Source of the DNA: Neobacillus sp.
GTDB taxonomy: Bacteria > Bacillota > Bacilli > Bacillales > Cytobacillaceae
NCBI GenBank assembly: GCA_029256785.1
Contig: JAQSXG010000004.1
Coordinates: 1 to 36,689, forward strand
DNA: 36,689 nucleotides
Reading direction: 5' to 3'
The notes under the pieces were generated by a model, which worked only from the letters and a program-made list of their open reading frames with translations, had not been told where the DNA came from and did no database searches. Shown here one piece after another: positions 16,733-24,329 of this stretch. Position numbers and translations under genes: made by a program. How positions within the stretch are numbered: the stretch's first letter is position 1; each line of letters begins with the position of its first letter.

Positions 16733-17952
16733 AATATAGCCTCATTTTGGAAAAACTCATATGGAACATGGAATTTTTTAACTCTCTTTTGAAAGTCCTC
16801 GCTAGGCTCACCTAAGAACCCGTAAAATTTACCATCTTCCTCTTTTCGTTCATATAGAGTTGTGGTTGTCTCATCCGAGTGAAATTCTATGATCTTTCCA
16901 ATAAAGCGTACAGTTTTTCCATTAATTTCGGTTTTCTCAAGGTGAATCCCAAAGTGAAAATAGGCATAGATATCTTGTCGAAGTGACGCTTCTTCCAAGT
17001 TATAGCCCATCTTCGCCATATGAATGAAACGAGAGGGAATTGCTTCAGGATTAAATGCGTGAAGAGTGCCAATAATACTGTGCCCAGATAGTACCCCCTG
17101 AAGCATTTCATATGCCTCTGATCCACGAACTTCAGAAACTATGATCCATCGAGGATTATTTCTGAGCGAGGCCTTCACTAAGTCTGTAATTGATGTGTTT
17201 TCGGATGTCAACCAGCTATAAATATCTTTATTTTTCGGATATAGCTGCTTAACGTGACCTTCTGGAACATCTTCGATATAAATGATTTTCTGTTTAAAAG
17301 GAATCATTCCAAGTAATAGTTTCTGTAATTCTGTTTTTCCAACTCCGGTTTCACCGTCAATTAAAATATTGGACCGTGTCAAAACAGCTGCCTGAAGAAG
17401 TGGAAAAACATAAGGATCGGCCAATTCAGAGAAATTTTCATTTGTTAATACTAATTTTGGTCGAGAAACACGAATAGAAAAAGTACACGTATCATTTGGC
17501 GACAAGCTTTTGTGTACTGCATTTAGTCGAAAATAACCAATCTGTGCATCGAGAATTGGCTCTTTTTCCGTAAACTCTTTTTTAGCGGCATCCGCAAAAC
17601 GTTGGATGACTTCGTCAACCTGGCTACTATTAATGTGTTCATCATAAATTTCTTTAAGTTGGTTAGTTTCGACAATTATGTCGTCTCCATTACCGGAAAT
17701 ATCAGTTACATCTGGATAGCGTTTCATGATCCGTTCAAGAAACTTCAATCCAACCATTTCCTGCATTGCGTATTCCAGCTGTTCCTGTGACAGCTCAAAT
17801 TTCTTAATCTGTTCATCCTCTTGGATAAGTTGTTTTAAGACCTCACGTGCTTCAGGACTTTTAAACGCCTTATAGACAACCTCCGCATACTTCTTTTGTT
17901 CAGTTAGATAATCAAATAATTCGGTAACAACAGCACTGTCTAAGACTCCCAT
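16729..17952 (-). CDS. CpaF/TadA-type secretion ATPase (VirB11 superfamily)
   Basis: A 407-aa hexameric-type ATPase. An N-terminal domain (1-180) is followed by Walker A DGETGVGKTEL near residue 200, the Asp box IIYIEDVPEGH near 230, the Walker B region RWIIVSEVRGSEAY near 272 and the His box GTLHAFNP near 295. These motifs in this order define the CpaF/TadA/VirB11 superfamily. With the TadB/TadC-like proteins it would drive assembly of a pilus-like fibre. VirB11-type ATPases are usually absent from minimal Gram-positive conjugation systems, so this is notable. AAAGGA lies 8 nt before the ATG. Confidence 0.92.
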   Translation of the reverse strand: MGVLDSAVVTELFDYLTEQKKYAEVVYKAFKSPEAREVLKQLIQEDEQIKKFELSQEQLEYAMQEMVGLKFLERIMKRYPDVTDISGNGDDIIVETNQLKEIYDEHINSSQVDEVIQRFADAAKKEFTEKEPILDAQIGYFRLNAVHKSLSPNDTCTFSIRVSRPKLVLTNENFSELADPYVFPLLQAAVLTRSNILIDGETGVGKTELQKLLLGMIPFKQKIIYIEDVPEGHVKQLYPKNKDIYSWLTSENTSITDLVKASLRNNPRWIIVSEVRGSEAYEMLQGVLSGHSIIGTLHAFNPEAIPSRFIHMAKMGYNLEEASLRQDIYAYFHFGIHLEKTEINGKTVRFIGKIIEFHSDETTTTLYERKEEDGKFYGFLGEPSEDFQKRVKKFHVPYEFFQNEAIL

Positions 17953-17965
17953 AGAATCAATCCTT

Positions 17966-18340
17966 TCAATATGCTAAATTATCAAGACGGATAGTTTTTG
18001 AATACTTATTACCCTGATCGTCTCCAACTTGAATCCTTACGGCTAGTACAACATCACCATGTTTTAAATAGCTGAAATTATAGTTAATATTTTTAAGAAC
18101 TACATTGCTATCCTTTGGAAACATTTCTTCAAAATCTTTTTCAAACCCACTTTGATTTAGTTCAGTTTTTGTCATATCTGTCCGTGATCTTAGGTTTATA
18201 TTCTGTGAGATAGCCTTTTTTCCCGTTGTATTAATTGTTTTCGTTATTCCTAAATGGTGATAACTTGTTGTAGAAAATGTTCCTCCCATCACAATAAAGA
18301 AAACTGCTATACCGATGACCACGAAACACAAGTACATCAC
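17966..18340 (-). CDS. Pilin-like single-pass membrane protein before the ATPase
   Basis: A 124-aa protein with an N-terminal hydrophobic helix (YLCFVVIGIAVFFIVMGG) and an extracytoplasmic domain. The frame stays open upstream and encodes HEKGWITIK just before the helix, which looks like a prepilin cleavage site (Gly then hydrophobic). However, no standard start lies there; the first usable ones are GTG 18340 and ATG 18337, with AGAAGGGAT some 15 nt away. It lies just after a terminator. A minor pilin is plausible; the start is uncertain. Confidence 0.55.
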   Translation of the reverse strand: MMYLCFVVIGIAVFFIVMGGTFSTTSYHHLGITKTINTTGKKAISQNINLRSRTDMTKTELNQSGFEKDFEEMFPKDSNVVLKNINYNFSYLKHGDVVLAVRIQVGDDQGNKYSKTIRLDNLAY

Positions 18341-18387
18341 TTTGATAGTTATCCATCCCTTCTCATGGATTTTCGGCCTTACAGATC

Positions 18388-18418
18388 AAATAAAAAGGAA
18401 CAGCTTATTGGCTGTTCC
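18388..18418 (-). terminator. Internal terminator after the mini-ATPase gene
   Basis: A perfect 8-bp stem, GGAACAGC (18397-18404) with GCTGTTCC (18411-18418), loop of 6. On the minus strand TTTTTATTTG follows. It splits the operon between the mini-ATPase and the pilin-like/CpaF genes. Confidence 0.8.
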
Positions 18419-18451
18419 CTTAATATATTTTTGTCATTCTATTTTTTATTG

Positions 18452-19003
18452 CTAGATCAAATGTATCTCTCGTCTCTCCTCACCGTATTCAACAATTTTT
18501 TCAATATAGAATTGCTCATTCCTTTTTTTTAAGTGAATAACAATAGGACGAGCTACTTTAAATATCTCATACAAGTTGCTTAGATTCATTACCGGGTTGG
18601 CATATTTCATAGTCATAAGCAAGTGTTGAACAGCATGATCTACATCATATCCAATAATTGTTGTTAAAACTGGATATTTAGCAGTTAATATCTTCACAAG
18701 CGTGCCGGCATTCTCTCCATTACACTCATCGATGTACCAAATGTCCGCATTACAGCTCATAAAGCTAGGATTGTTAACATCGTAGTTCTGTGCATTCATC
18801 GGCTTCTTTGTAGTGAAAATCTCACCATATGGATCAGCTGCAGCTACTCTTTTCTCTGAAAAGTAACGAATTAGAAGGTTTATACAGAATGAAGTTTTTC
18901 CAACGCCAGTTAACCCACTAACAAACACTGGTCTATGACCCAAAACTTTTTTTACATATAAGTTTGCAGAAGAATCAATCAAACTTCCTTCAACCAAGCT
19001 CAT
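18452..19003 (-). CDS. Short P-loop ATPase resembling the C-terminal domain of CpaF/VirB11
   Basis: About 183 aa with Walker A SGLTGVGKTSF close to the N-terminus and a Walker B-like DIWYIDECNGEN near the middle. The ending ARPIVIHLKKRN plus KIVEY resembles the end of CpaF-type ATPases (hydrophobic strand, then basic turn). It lacks the N-terminal domain of the full-length ATPase encoded downstream. It could be a regulatory or second motor subunit, comparable in idea to retraction motors, or a CpaF-derived partner that forms mixed rings. ATG 19003 is chosen; GTG 19018 is also possible. A terminator follows. Confidence 0.65.
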   Translation of the reverse strand: MSLVEGSLIDSSANLYVKKVLGHRPVFVSGLTGVGKTSFCINLLIRYFSEKRVAAADPYGEIFTTKKPMNAQNYDVNNPSFMSCNADIWYIDECNGENAGTLVKILTAKYPVLTTIIGYDVDHAVQHLLMTMKYANPVMNLSNLYEIFKVARPIVIHLKKRNEQFYIEKIVEYGEERREIHLI

Positions 19004-19022
19004 ATTCACCACTCTCACTTTC

Positions 19023-21842
19023 TTATTTACTTTTTAACCAATCCAAATCTTTTTGAGTCCAACCAGAAGGTAGACCTTGTGTAAATCCTATTTGTGTATC
19101 CACTCCACTAACAACAATATTGTCATCTTTTATAGTGGGGGATCCCATCCAACCAATCATATACGCATATATTCTAATTTGATCATCAATCCTAAATTTA
19201 ACTTTGTTAACTCCTATGTCATTTGACAAATAATCAACAGAATAATTTTTAGGAATGTCCTCTCCTTTAGCTGGCCAAATAGGCGTATAAAATTCATTAT
19301 GCCCATCATAAATGGTGTTTTTTATTCGAGAATCATGATCAGCAACCTGTTTATCAGTAAATAGTTTTCCAGTTACATCTTCCACGTTCACATGAGGAAA
19401 TATAAAACCGTACAATCGATAATAACTTCCATCAGATAAAAAAGAATTATCGTCCGAATTTTTCATTGACACATTTACTTTTCCATCCTTTACAGGATAG
19501 TCAAGGTAAGAATCCTGCAACGATTCAGGAGCTTGAAAGGTTAATGAATTATCATTTACAGATGTTGCATAGTTATACTCGCTGCCTAAATCTGACCAAT
19601 AGGTAAGAAATGCTTTTGTTTCAACGCCATAGCCTGTTTTCTTTGCTGGCAACGGTTGTGCGCCGTAATCAATATGTTCAAACTTCTGATCGGGCGTCTG
19701 GCGCGCCTCCACCTCAGTCATTGCCACGCGTTGCTGCACGTCTTCGTGATCCGGATCAGTCTGCACATATAAATCAACAGTATCCTCAGAACTTGTGTAG
19801 CCGTCTGTTGTCAGCTCTCGCTCGCTGCTGATTATGTCAAAGTCGTTTGTATCGTAATTTTCCAGTCTTACGGTGTACGGCTTGTGCTCATTAACCGACA
19901 ATTTATCTTTTGGAATCTTAAAGGTTAGATACGTTGGCAAATCCTTGGCTGAATAACGTTTTTCTTCATATCTTGTATCTCCCTGATAGAGAGAAACGCT
20001 AATCTGCTTACTGCCCATGTCGCCAATCCCGTAATCATAATTGTTGGCTTTGTCGAGATAGACCTTAACCGGCAGCCCTTCGTCGGCTGGCGCTGTGTAA
20101 ATTTGCAGCTTCTTAACTCCGGCCTGGATCAATGGAATGTCATAATAATAGTTAATGACAACATTGTCGGTACCTATTGTCCCATGCTCTGCAGAACCAC
20201 TTTCACGCACATAACGATATGTGTAGTCTCTGCCGTCTTTGCTTGTCGTAATGTTCGGATGATCCTCGTCCCAATGATCACCTTGGTGTAAATCATATTC
20301 CTTTGATTCTTTAATCTTCTGGCCGGTCCGATTGTCATAGTAGTTAACTTCAACATGACGTCTTAAGCGATATAGGAATGTGTGATCCTGGTCCCAATTG
20401 GGCTGATTGCCATCAAAGACACTGCCATCATTTCGATCAAAGATTGCTCCATTCCAAATTGTAAAGGTGGCCGGTTGATCATAGAAATAATGATCTCCAA
20501 CTTTTATCAAATCATCCTTGTATTGGAAAACATCATTGTTTGGGTATTGGTTCTTCCATGTTACACGCGTGTGATTGTATTCATCATAGTAATACTGAAT
20601 CCACAGATCACCCCGCGGCATATTGCCCGTGTAATGGTTGTTGCCTGTTTCCTTGTAATGATGACCATCACGATCGAACTCCCCTGTCGATGGCCATTCA
20701 TCATACCACTGGCCGGCCCACACATTCGGGACGTCCTCTGTCCACATCACGTGACCATCATGCGTATCGACATACTGCTTATGGATCGTCCATTTGGTGT
20801 GATACCAAAAAGTCACATCAAAATTATTGCTAGGAACCGTACCATTGGCCGTCTGATCGCCGTCCTCAAATTCATCAATTCCGTTATGCCAAAAATCATC
20901 ACGACTGTGTTCTTCATAATATGTGCCGATCGTTACAGTCTTTGTTTCGGTATCCAGTTCTTCATTCGTCTGACGGTCCTTGTGATGAATCGTCATTTGT
21001 ACAGTTCGAGGATAAAAGTTTGCACTAATTCCGTCTGGTAAAGGGGGATCGGCGTCCCATGTTCCTCCTCGCATTAAATTTTGTAAACTATTGTTACTAA
21101 CATCAGTCAATATTGCTTGAAATGGTTTCATCGATCCATATACATCACCACTAGACCAATTATTGTTGTAATTGAGCTCTGCCCATAGAAAAAATGTTTG
21201 TCCACCTTTCACTGTTTCCTTCCCGACTCCACTAGTTCCTTTTGTCTGGTTATACAAATGAATCCCGTCAGGAAGATTGAAAGTTACACTATTATCCGGA
21301 TCTGCATTTAATGTTGTGCTTTGTGATACCTGTTTATTCCCGGTGTGATCTGGTACGGTACCAATTTTAGTTGTCAAATTATGATCAGAAAAACTCACAT
21401 TTGCATTTGGAATTGAACCAGATTGAGCCTTATTCCACAGATCACTATATCCGTCAATTGAGTGACCACCTGCATCCTCACCCGTATATAGTCGAGATAA
21501 AACTAGTGAAGTTACAACATATCCTCTTGCCTTATCATTGCCAAATATATTTTCCGGGCCATCCCATCCATAATATAAAGCACGCCGAATTTTTGCATTA
21601 CTATATACACTTTCACCTTTATTTGCTGATCCAGTAGGTGTTGTACTTTTATCATGTTGAACACAGAAAGCAGTATATCCATTGACTTTAAACTCTCCAA
21701 CCATGCTCCCTCCATAAGATATTGGATCTTTCGCTCTCCAAATATCGGCCGAAGCTGCGGAACTAACATTGGCTTCAAAAAAATATTGGACGATTAAGAT
21801 TGCAATGATTAAGTAAATACCAACATTTTTTATAAATTTCAT
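19023..21842 (-). CDS. Large surface adhesin: thioester-like domain plus four MucBP-like repeats
   Basis: A 939-aa exported protein. An N-terminal hydrophobic segment (IYLIIAILIVQYFF) ends near ANVSSAASA. A thioester-type domain (about 35-150) has the single Cys of the protein, C60 (AFCVQHDK), and ALYYGWDGP. Residues about 280-570 contain four ~70-aa Trp/Tyr/His/Asp-rich repeats like MucBP modules, each ending in a strand such as VTFWYHT, WIQYYYDEY, HTFLYRLR and VINYYYDIP. Further beta domains follow. There is no LPxTG signal, so it is probably held by an uncleaved N-terminus or by binding a partner. Likely role: contact between mating cells. Base composition is higher in GC at about 19650-21060 than at either end. 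Confidence 0.75.
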   Translation of the reverse strand: MKFIKNVGIYLIIAILIVQYFFEANVSSAASADIWRAKDPISYGGSMVGEFKVNGYTAFCVQHDKSTTPTGSANKGESVYSNAKIRRALYYGWDGPENIFGNDKARGYVVTSLVLSRLYTGEDAGGHSIDGYSDLWNKAQSGSIPNANVSFSDHNLTTKIGTVPDHTGNKQVSQSTTLNADPDNSVTFNLPDGIHLYNQTKGTSGVGKETVKGGQTFFLWAELNYNNNWSSGDVYGSMKPFQAILTDVSNNSLQNLMRGGTWDADPPLPDGISANFYPRTVQMTIHHKDRQTNEELDTETKTVTIGTYYEEHSRDDFWHNGIDEFEDGDQTANGTVPSNNFDVTFWYHTKWTIHKQYVDTHDGHVMWTEDVPNVWAGQWYDEWPSTGEFDRDGHHYKETGNNHYTGNMPRGDLWIQYYYDEYNHTRVTWKNQYPNNDVFQYKDDLIKVGDHYFYDQPATFTIWNGAIFDRNDGSVFDGNQPNWDQDHTFLYRLRRHVEVNYYDNRTGQKIKESKEYDLHQGDHWDEDHPNITTSKDGRDYTYRYVRESGSAEHGTIGTDNVVINYYYDIPLIQAGVKKLQIYTAPADEGLPVKVYLDKANNYDYGIGDMGSKQISVSLYQGDTRYEEKRYSAKDLPTYLTFKIPKDKLSVNEHKPYTVRLENYDTNDFDIISSERELTTDGYTSSEDTVDLYVQTDPDHEDVQQRVAMTEVEARQTPDQKFEHIDYGAQPLPAKKTGYGVETKAFLTYWSDLGSEYNYATSVNDNSLTFQAPESLQDSYLDYPVKDGKVNVSMKNSDDNSFLSDGSYYRLYGFIFPHVNVEDVTGKLFTDKQVADHDSRIKNTIYDGHNEFYTPIWPAKGEDIPKNYSVDYLSNDIGVNKVKFRIDDQIRIYAYMIGWMGSPTIKDDNIVVSGVDTQIGFTQGLPSGWTQKDLDWLKSK

Positions 21843-21877
21843 TACTCCATTGCCCTTTCTTTATTGGGTTTTTTAAT

Positions 21878-21909
21878 AAAAAAAACATCCAACATTAATT
21901 AGTTGAATG
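21878..21909 (-). terminator. Internal terminator after the lipoprotein gene
   Basis: Arms CATTCAAC and GTTGGATG (plus-strand 21902-21909 and 21886-21893) pair with one wobble. They are followed on the minus strand by TTTTTTTTATT. It lies between the lipoprotein and adhesin genes. Confidence 0.7.
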
Positions 21910-21941
21910 CTTTGGCTATTATCTCAATGAAACGAACGCTG

Positions 21942-22544
21942 TTACCAGTTCCCAGATACCCAGTTTAGGCCATCTTCGGTTGATCCACTTTCCGTTATTG
22001 TTGCTTTATAATGAGTGCCCCCATCGCCTGTACTTGAAGAAGCAGCAGAGGAATCTGGATTGCTTGGACTTGTAGTAGCCGGAGCCGACGATGTTCCCGT
22101 AGATGGTTTTGCTGGCGCAGCAGGTTTAGAGACAGGTGCTGGTTTTGGTTTAGCGGGCTGCGATGCCGTTTTAACCGGTGCAGATTTTGTCTGAACTGGT
22201 GGTTTTGAAACCTTTGGTTTAGCAACAACTGTTTTCTTCGGTGTCAGAGCTGATTTTTTTACTGGTGCATTTTTGACTACTTTTTTTGGGATTACCTTTT
22301 TAGCTGTTTTCTTCACAGTTTTTTTAACAGGCTTCTTCGATCTACTATTTTTGGCCCTTTTTGCACTTTTTTTTGTTGATTTAACAGTAACTTTCTTTTT
22401 GGGTGCAGCTTTCTTCACTGTATTCTTATGGGTCACCTTAACCGTTTTAGTCTTAGGTGCCGCGTCTGCTTTTGTTGCCGTGCAACCGGTTAGCGCAGAA
22501 AAAACAAGTATTACAACAATAACAACTCCTATTACTTTATTCAT
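21942..22544 (-). CDS. Lys/Pro/Ala-rich lipoprotein
   Basis: A 200-aa exported lipoprotein: hydrophobic signal then the lipobox ALTGC (Cys near residue 21). Residues 30-110 are almost only Lys, Val, Ala, Thr and Pro, repeating K-K-T-V/K-K-V-T-V. A Pro/Ala/Ser stalk (110-170) follows, and the protein ends with a short motif, GLNWVSGNW. The composition suggests a wall-spanning basic stalk that contacts anionic wall polymers or DNA and presents a Trp-containing tip. AGAGGGG lies 7 nt before the ATG. No named family recognised. Confidence 0.7.
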   Translation of the reverse strand: MNKVIGVVIVVILVFSALTGCTATKADAAPKTKTVKVTHKNTVKKAAPKKKVTVKSTKKSAKRAKNSRSKKPVKKTVKKTAKKVIPKKVVKNAPVKKSALTPKKTVVAKPKVSKPPVQTKSAPVKTASQPAKPKPAPVSKPAAPAKPSTGTSSAPATTSPSNPDSSAASSSTGDGGTHYKATITESGSTEDGLNWVSGNW

Positions 22545-22559
22545 ATTTAACCCCTCTTC

Positions 22560-23010
22560 TCATTTTCTAGCATAAGGTAATGAACTAACTCCACTTAAAT
22601 CAGGAGTCATCTCATAATTTAGCGTTAAGATTCACAGGTTTATCAATGAACATTCAAAGAATACATCAACAACAAACATCTGAATCCTAATTACTATATT
22701 ATCGGTTTTAAAGCCCATCTGTTCAACCGTAACTCTACCTTGGCAAGAAGCTCAACACGCGCCGTTACACGGCAAACTCATAAATGCACGTTAAGCCCAA
22801 GGACGCTGACCGAACCTGCCGACTACCCGGAATTATCGTTCATAAGTTGCAACGACTCACTCCTTCTCACGCCAGGATGGAACTGTAACTCCCTAGTGCA
22901 TTGCCCGGTCTAAATATACACTAGGAGGGACTTACTCCCTAACTATTCAATTGCTGACGGGAAAGGTTCGCCAGCTGGTTACCACCCTCTTTCAAGTTAA
23001 AATATTATTT
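22560..23010 (-). ncRNA. Gene-free, hairpin-rich stretch at the head of the transfer operon; candidate structured RNA
   Basis: About 450 bases without a credible gene, richer in GC than the flanking sequence. On the minus strand it would lie in the 5' part of the transfer mRNA. Visible pairings include CCTAGTG (22892-22898) with CACTAGG (22919-22925), a short GGGA/TCCC hairpin nearby, GAAAG with CTTTC around 22970-22995, and GACTCC with GGAGTT around 22590-22610. The size and position fit a large regulatory RNA such as the RNA part of the conAn antitermination system of pLS20-type plasmids, or an oriT. This is inferred from position and visible stems only. Confidence 0.4.
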
Positions 23011-23015
23011 CGTAT

Positions 23016-23312
23016 TCAAGCTTCTTCGCTGTTTCGGTAATGAGATTCCCTTATCGAAACAAATGCCTTGATTGAAAAATATAACTTTCCTTCCGGATTC
23101 AAGCGCTTGGCAATAATAATCCCATGCTCATTCTTAACGTTTCTAATTTTTCTGTAGAGATCCCCTGTTTTCACACGAGTTTTTAATACGGTGTTAACAA
23201 GATAAGATCCACGGACTACATGCTCAGCTGCTCCAAAAATCTGTACACGAGCACCCATTTTTTCGATATCTTTAACTGTCATTTCGTGCTTAACAAGAAT
23301 TGAATTTTTCAT
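23016..23312 (-). CDS. 98-aa basic protein heading the transfer operon, possible antitermination factor
   Basis: A soluble protein rich in Lys/Arg/Val (for example LKTRVKTGDLYRKIRNVKN), probably small beta/alpha, with no membrane segment. AGGAGG lies 7 nt before the ATG. It is set between two structured gene-free stretches and preceded by a hairpin/T-rich attenuator, so its own expression seems regulated. In pLS20-like plasmids a small protein near the operon start acts as the processivity factor of the conAn system. The position and the internal terminators downstream make that role plausible, but I do not recognise the sequence. Confidence 0.65.
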   Translation of the reverse strand: MKNSILVKHEMTVKDIEKMGARVQIFGAAEHVVRGSYLVNTVLKTRVKTGDLYRKIRNVKNEHGIIIAKRLNPEGKLYFSIKAFVSIRESHYRNSEEA

Positions 23313-23321
23313 ATCAAACCT

Positions 23322-23369
23322 CCTAATTAAAAATTAAAGAGCTGTTAAGACTATTAGTCCTAACAGCTC
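23322..23369 (-). promoter_or_regulatory. Hairpin and T-rich attenuator before the 98-aa gene
   Basis: GAGCTGTTA (23339-23347) pairs perfectly with TAACAGCTC (23361-23369), with an inner GACT/AGTC stem. On the minus strand TTTAATTTTTAATT follows, leading straight into the AGGAGG site of the 98-aa gene. It can act as a conditional terminator in the leader. Confidence 0.6.
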
Positions 23370-23740
23370 CAACAGCGGGCAATGAGCCAACAACAATTAT
23401 GTATTTCTCCAAATTAAACCATTGACAATATTCAATGGATAAATTAACGAAGAACCGTTATAATTATATGTTGTTGTATAGTTACATTGCTATACGGCTG
23501 AGGGGCAAGTTCGACTAACAGGTGCTACTGTTATTCGAGCCATATCCATGATCGGTTACCAGCCGACTTTTGGATCGCCCTTTCAATATTTATTAAGAAT
23601 AGAACAGGTACAAAGTACCTTTATCGACATTATAAATCATTTTATGACCAAAAAAGTCCCAAAAAAGTCCCAACTTTTCATTTAGTAACGAATTACTATT
23701 TCGAGTTAGAGTATAATTGGTAAAAATTACTTTGTCAATA
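23370..23740. other. Gene-free control region between the divergent transfer operon and RHH gene
   Basis: No credible gene. It probably holds the transfer promoter (minus) and the promoter of the RHH gene (plus). Visible structure: CCATTGA/TCAATGG inverted repeat (23418-23438), GTATAG/CTATAC and TAACAG/CTGTTA hairpins (about 23480-23545), GGTACAAAGTACC, and two direct copies of AAAAAAGTCCC near 23650-23672. It shares GGTTACCAGC and a CCCTTTCAAT-like end with the stretch at 22560-23010. Confidence 0.45.
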
Positions 23741-23805
23741 CATTGATCAAATTTTTAAAAATATCATTTTCTTTTTCTGACTTTTCTGATTGCGGAGATA
23801 TAACA

Positions 23806-23976
23806 ATGCGTGAGCATCCAAATAAAAAGATAAAGAGAAAAAATAAGACACTTACATTGGACATTGACCTATACAAAAAGATTCAGCAGCTCGCTGCTGA
23901 CATGGGTTATCCTACTAACAGACTAATTGAGATGGGTATGCGGTATATCCTAGAGAAATACAAGAACAAAGAGTAG
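23806..23976 (+). CDS. Small ribbon-helix-helix DNA-binding protein
   Basis: A 56-aa basic protein. KTLTLDIDLYKKIQQLAADM, then GYPTNRLIEMGMRYILEKY, is a clear ribbon-helix-helix (Arc/CopG-like) pattern of strand, helix, turn, helix. The start is ATG 23806 with GCGGAG about 8 nt upstream; a longer frame from 23743 runs through AT-rich sequence without a site. It is transcribed away from the transfer operon, so it may repress that operon or act in replication control. Confidence 0.7.
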   Translation: MREHPNKKIKRKNKTLTLDIDLYKKIQQLAADMGYPTNRLIEMGMRYILEKYKNKE

Positions 23977-23992
23977 CTATAGCCACTATAGC
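23976..23992. terminator. Short perfect hairpin between convergent genes
   Basis: GCTATAG, CCA loop, CTATAGC. It sits exactly between the RHH gene (plus) and the rep-partner gene (minus). No T-run follows, so termination is weak or it is a protein site. Confidence 0.35.
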
Positions 23993-23993
23993 C

Positions 23994-24314
23994 CTAATCC
24001 GCTTTACTATCAATCTCACCCTCATACTTATTATCGATAGCACCTTGTACTTCTTTTATTAATTTATCAGCACTTATCTTTCCTTCAGCAAATTTATAAA
24101 ACGGGTCTTCAAACGAGTTGCTAAGAAAATGCCAAGTGCTATTTGTTCCTCCAAGAGATAAAACAAGAGCATGTTCTATACATGCCTCTAGTTTATCATT
24201 AAACCTACAATCATTTTGACCACTAAGCAATTCCACAGACCGTTCTACATTTTTTGTTGTCTTATGTACCTCTTGTAGTGCAATGATCAATAAATCAGTG
24301 ATCTCATTGCTCAT
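23994..24314 (-). CDS. Rep-partner protein, copy 1 (unknown family)
   Basis: A 106-aa acidic, helical protein. It is clearly related to the protein encoded at 25616-25951: both share VLxLGGT, then FEDPFYxFxEGK and a KLIKEVQ/NLIKEIQ helix. The start is ATG 24314, which aligns with the paralogue and has GGAG about 9 nt upstream; longer readings begin with TTG 24329 or ATG 24323. It lies directly after the HTH initiator gene and is probably co-transcribed and under the same antisense control. Role unknown; partnering with Rep or copy-number control is inferred from the repeated pairing. Confidence 0.65.
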   Translation of the reverse strand: MSNEITDLLIIALQEVHKTTKNVERSVELLSGQNDCRFNDKLEACIEHALVLSLGGTNSTWHFLSNSFEDPFYKFAEGKISADKLIKEVQGAIDNKYEGEIDSKAD

Positions 24315-24329
24315 GCTCTTCATCTCCAA

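Noticed and set aside
20382-21041. Plus-strand 219-aa frame opposite the adhesin
   Set aside because: Opposite-strand shadow of a well-supported gene, with odd Ile/Cys/His composition and no binding site.
22273-22575. Plus-strand 100-aa hydrophobic Phe/Leu/Val-rich frame
   Set aside because: It is the mirror of the Lys-rich lipoprotein (AAA codons read as TTT) and has no ribosome site.
22560-23010. tRNA, rRNA or group II intron
   Set aside because: No cloverleaf, no ribosomal sequence and no recognisable domain V hairpin; only general hairpin richness is seen.
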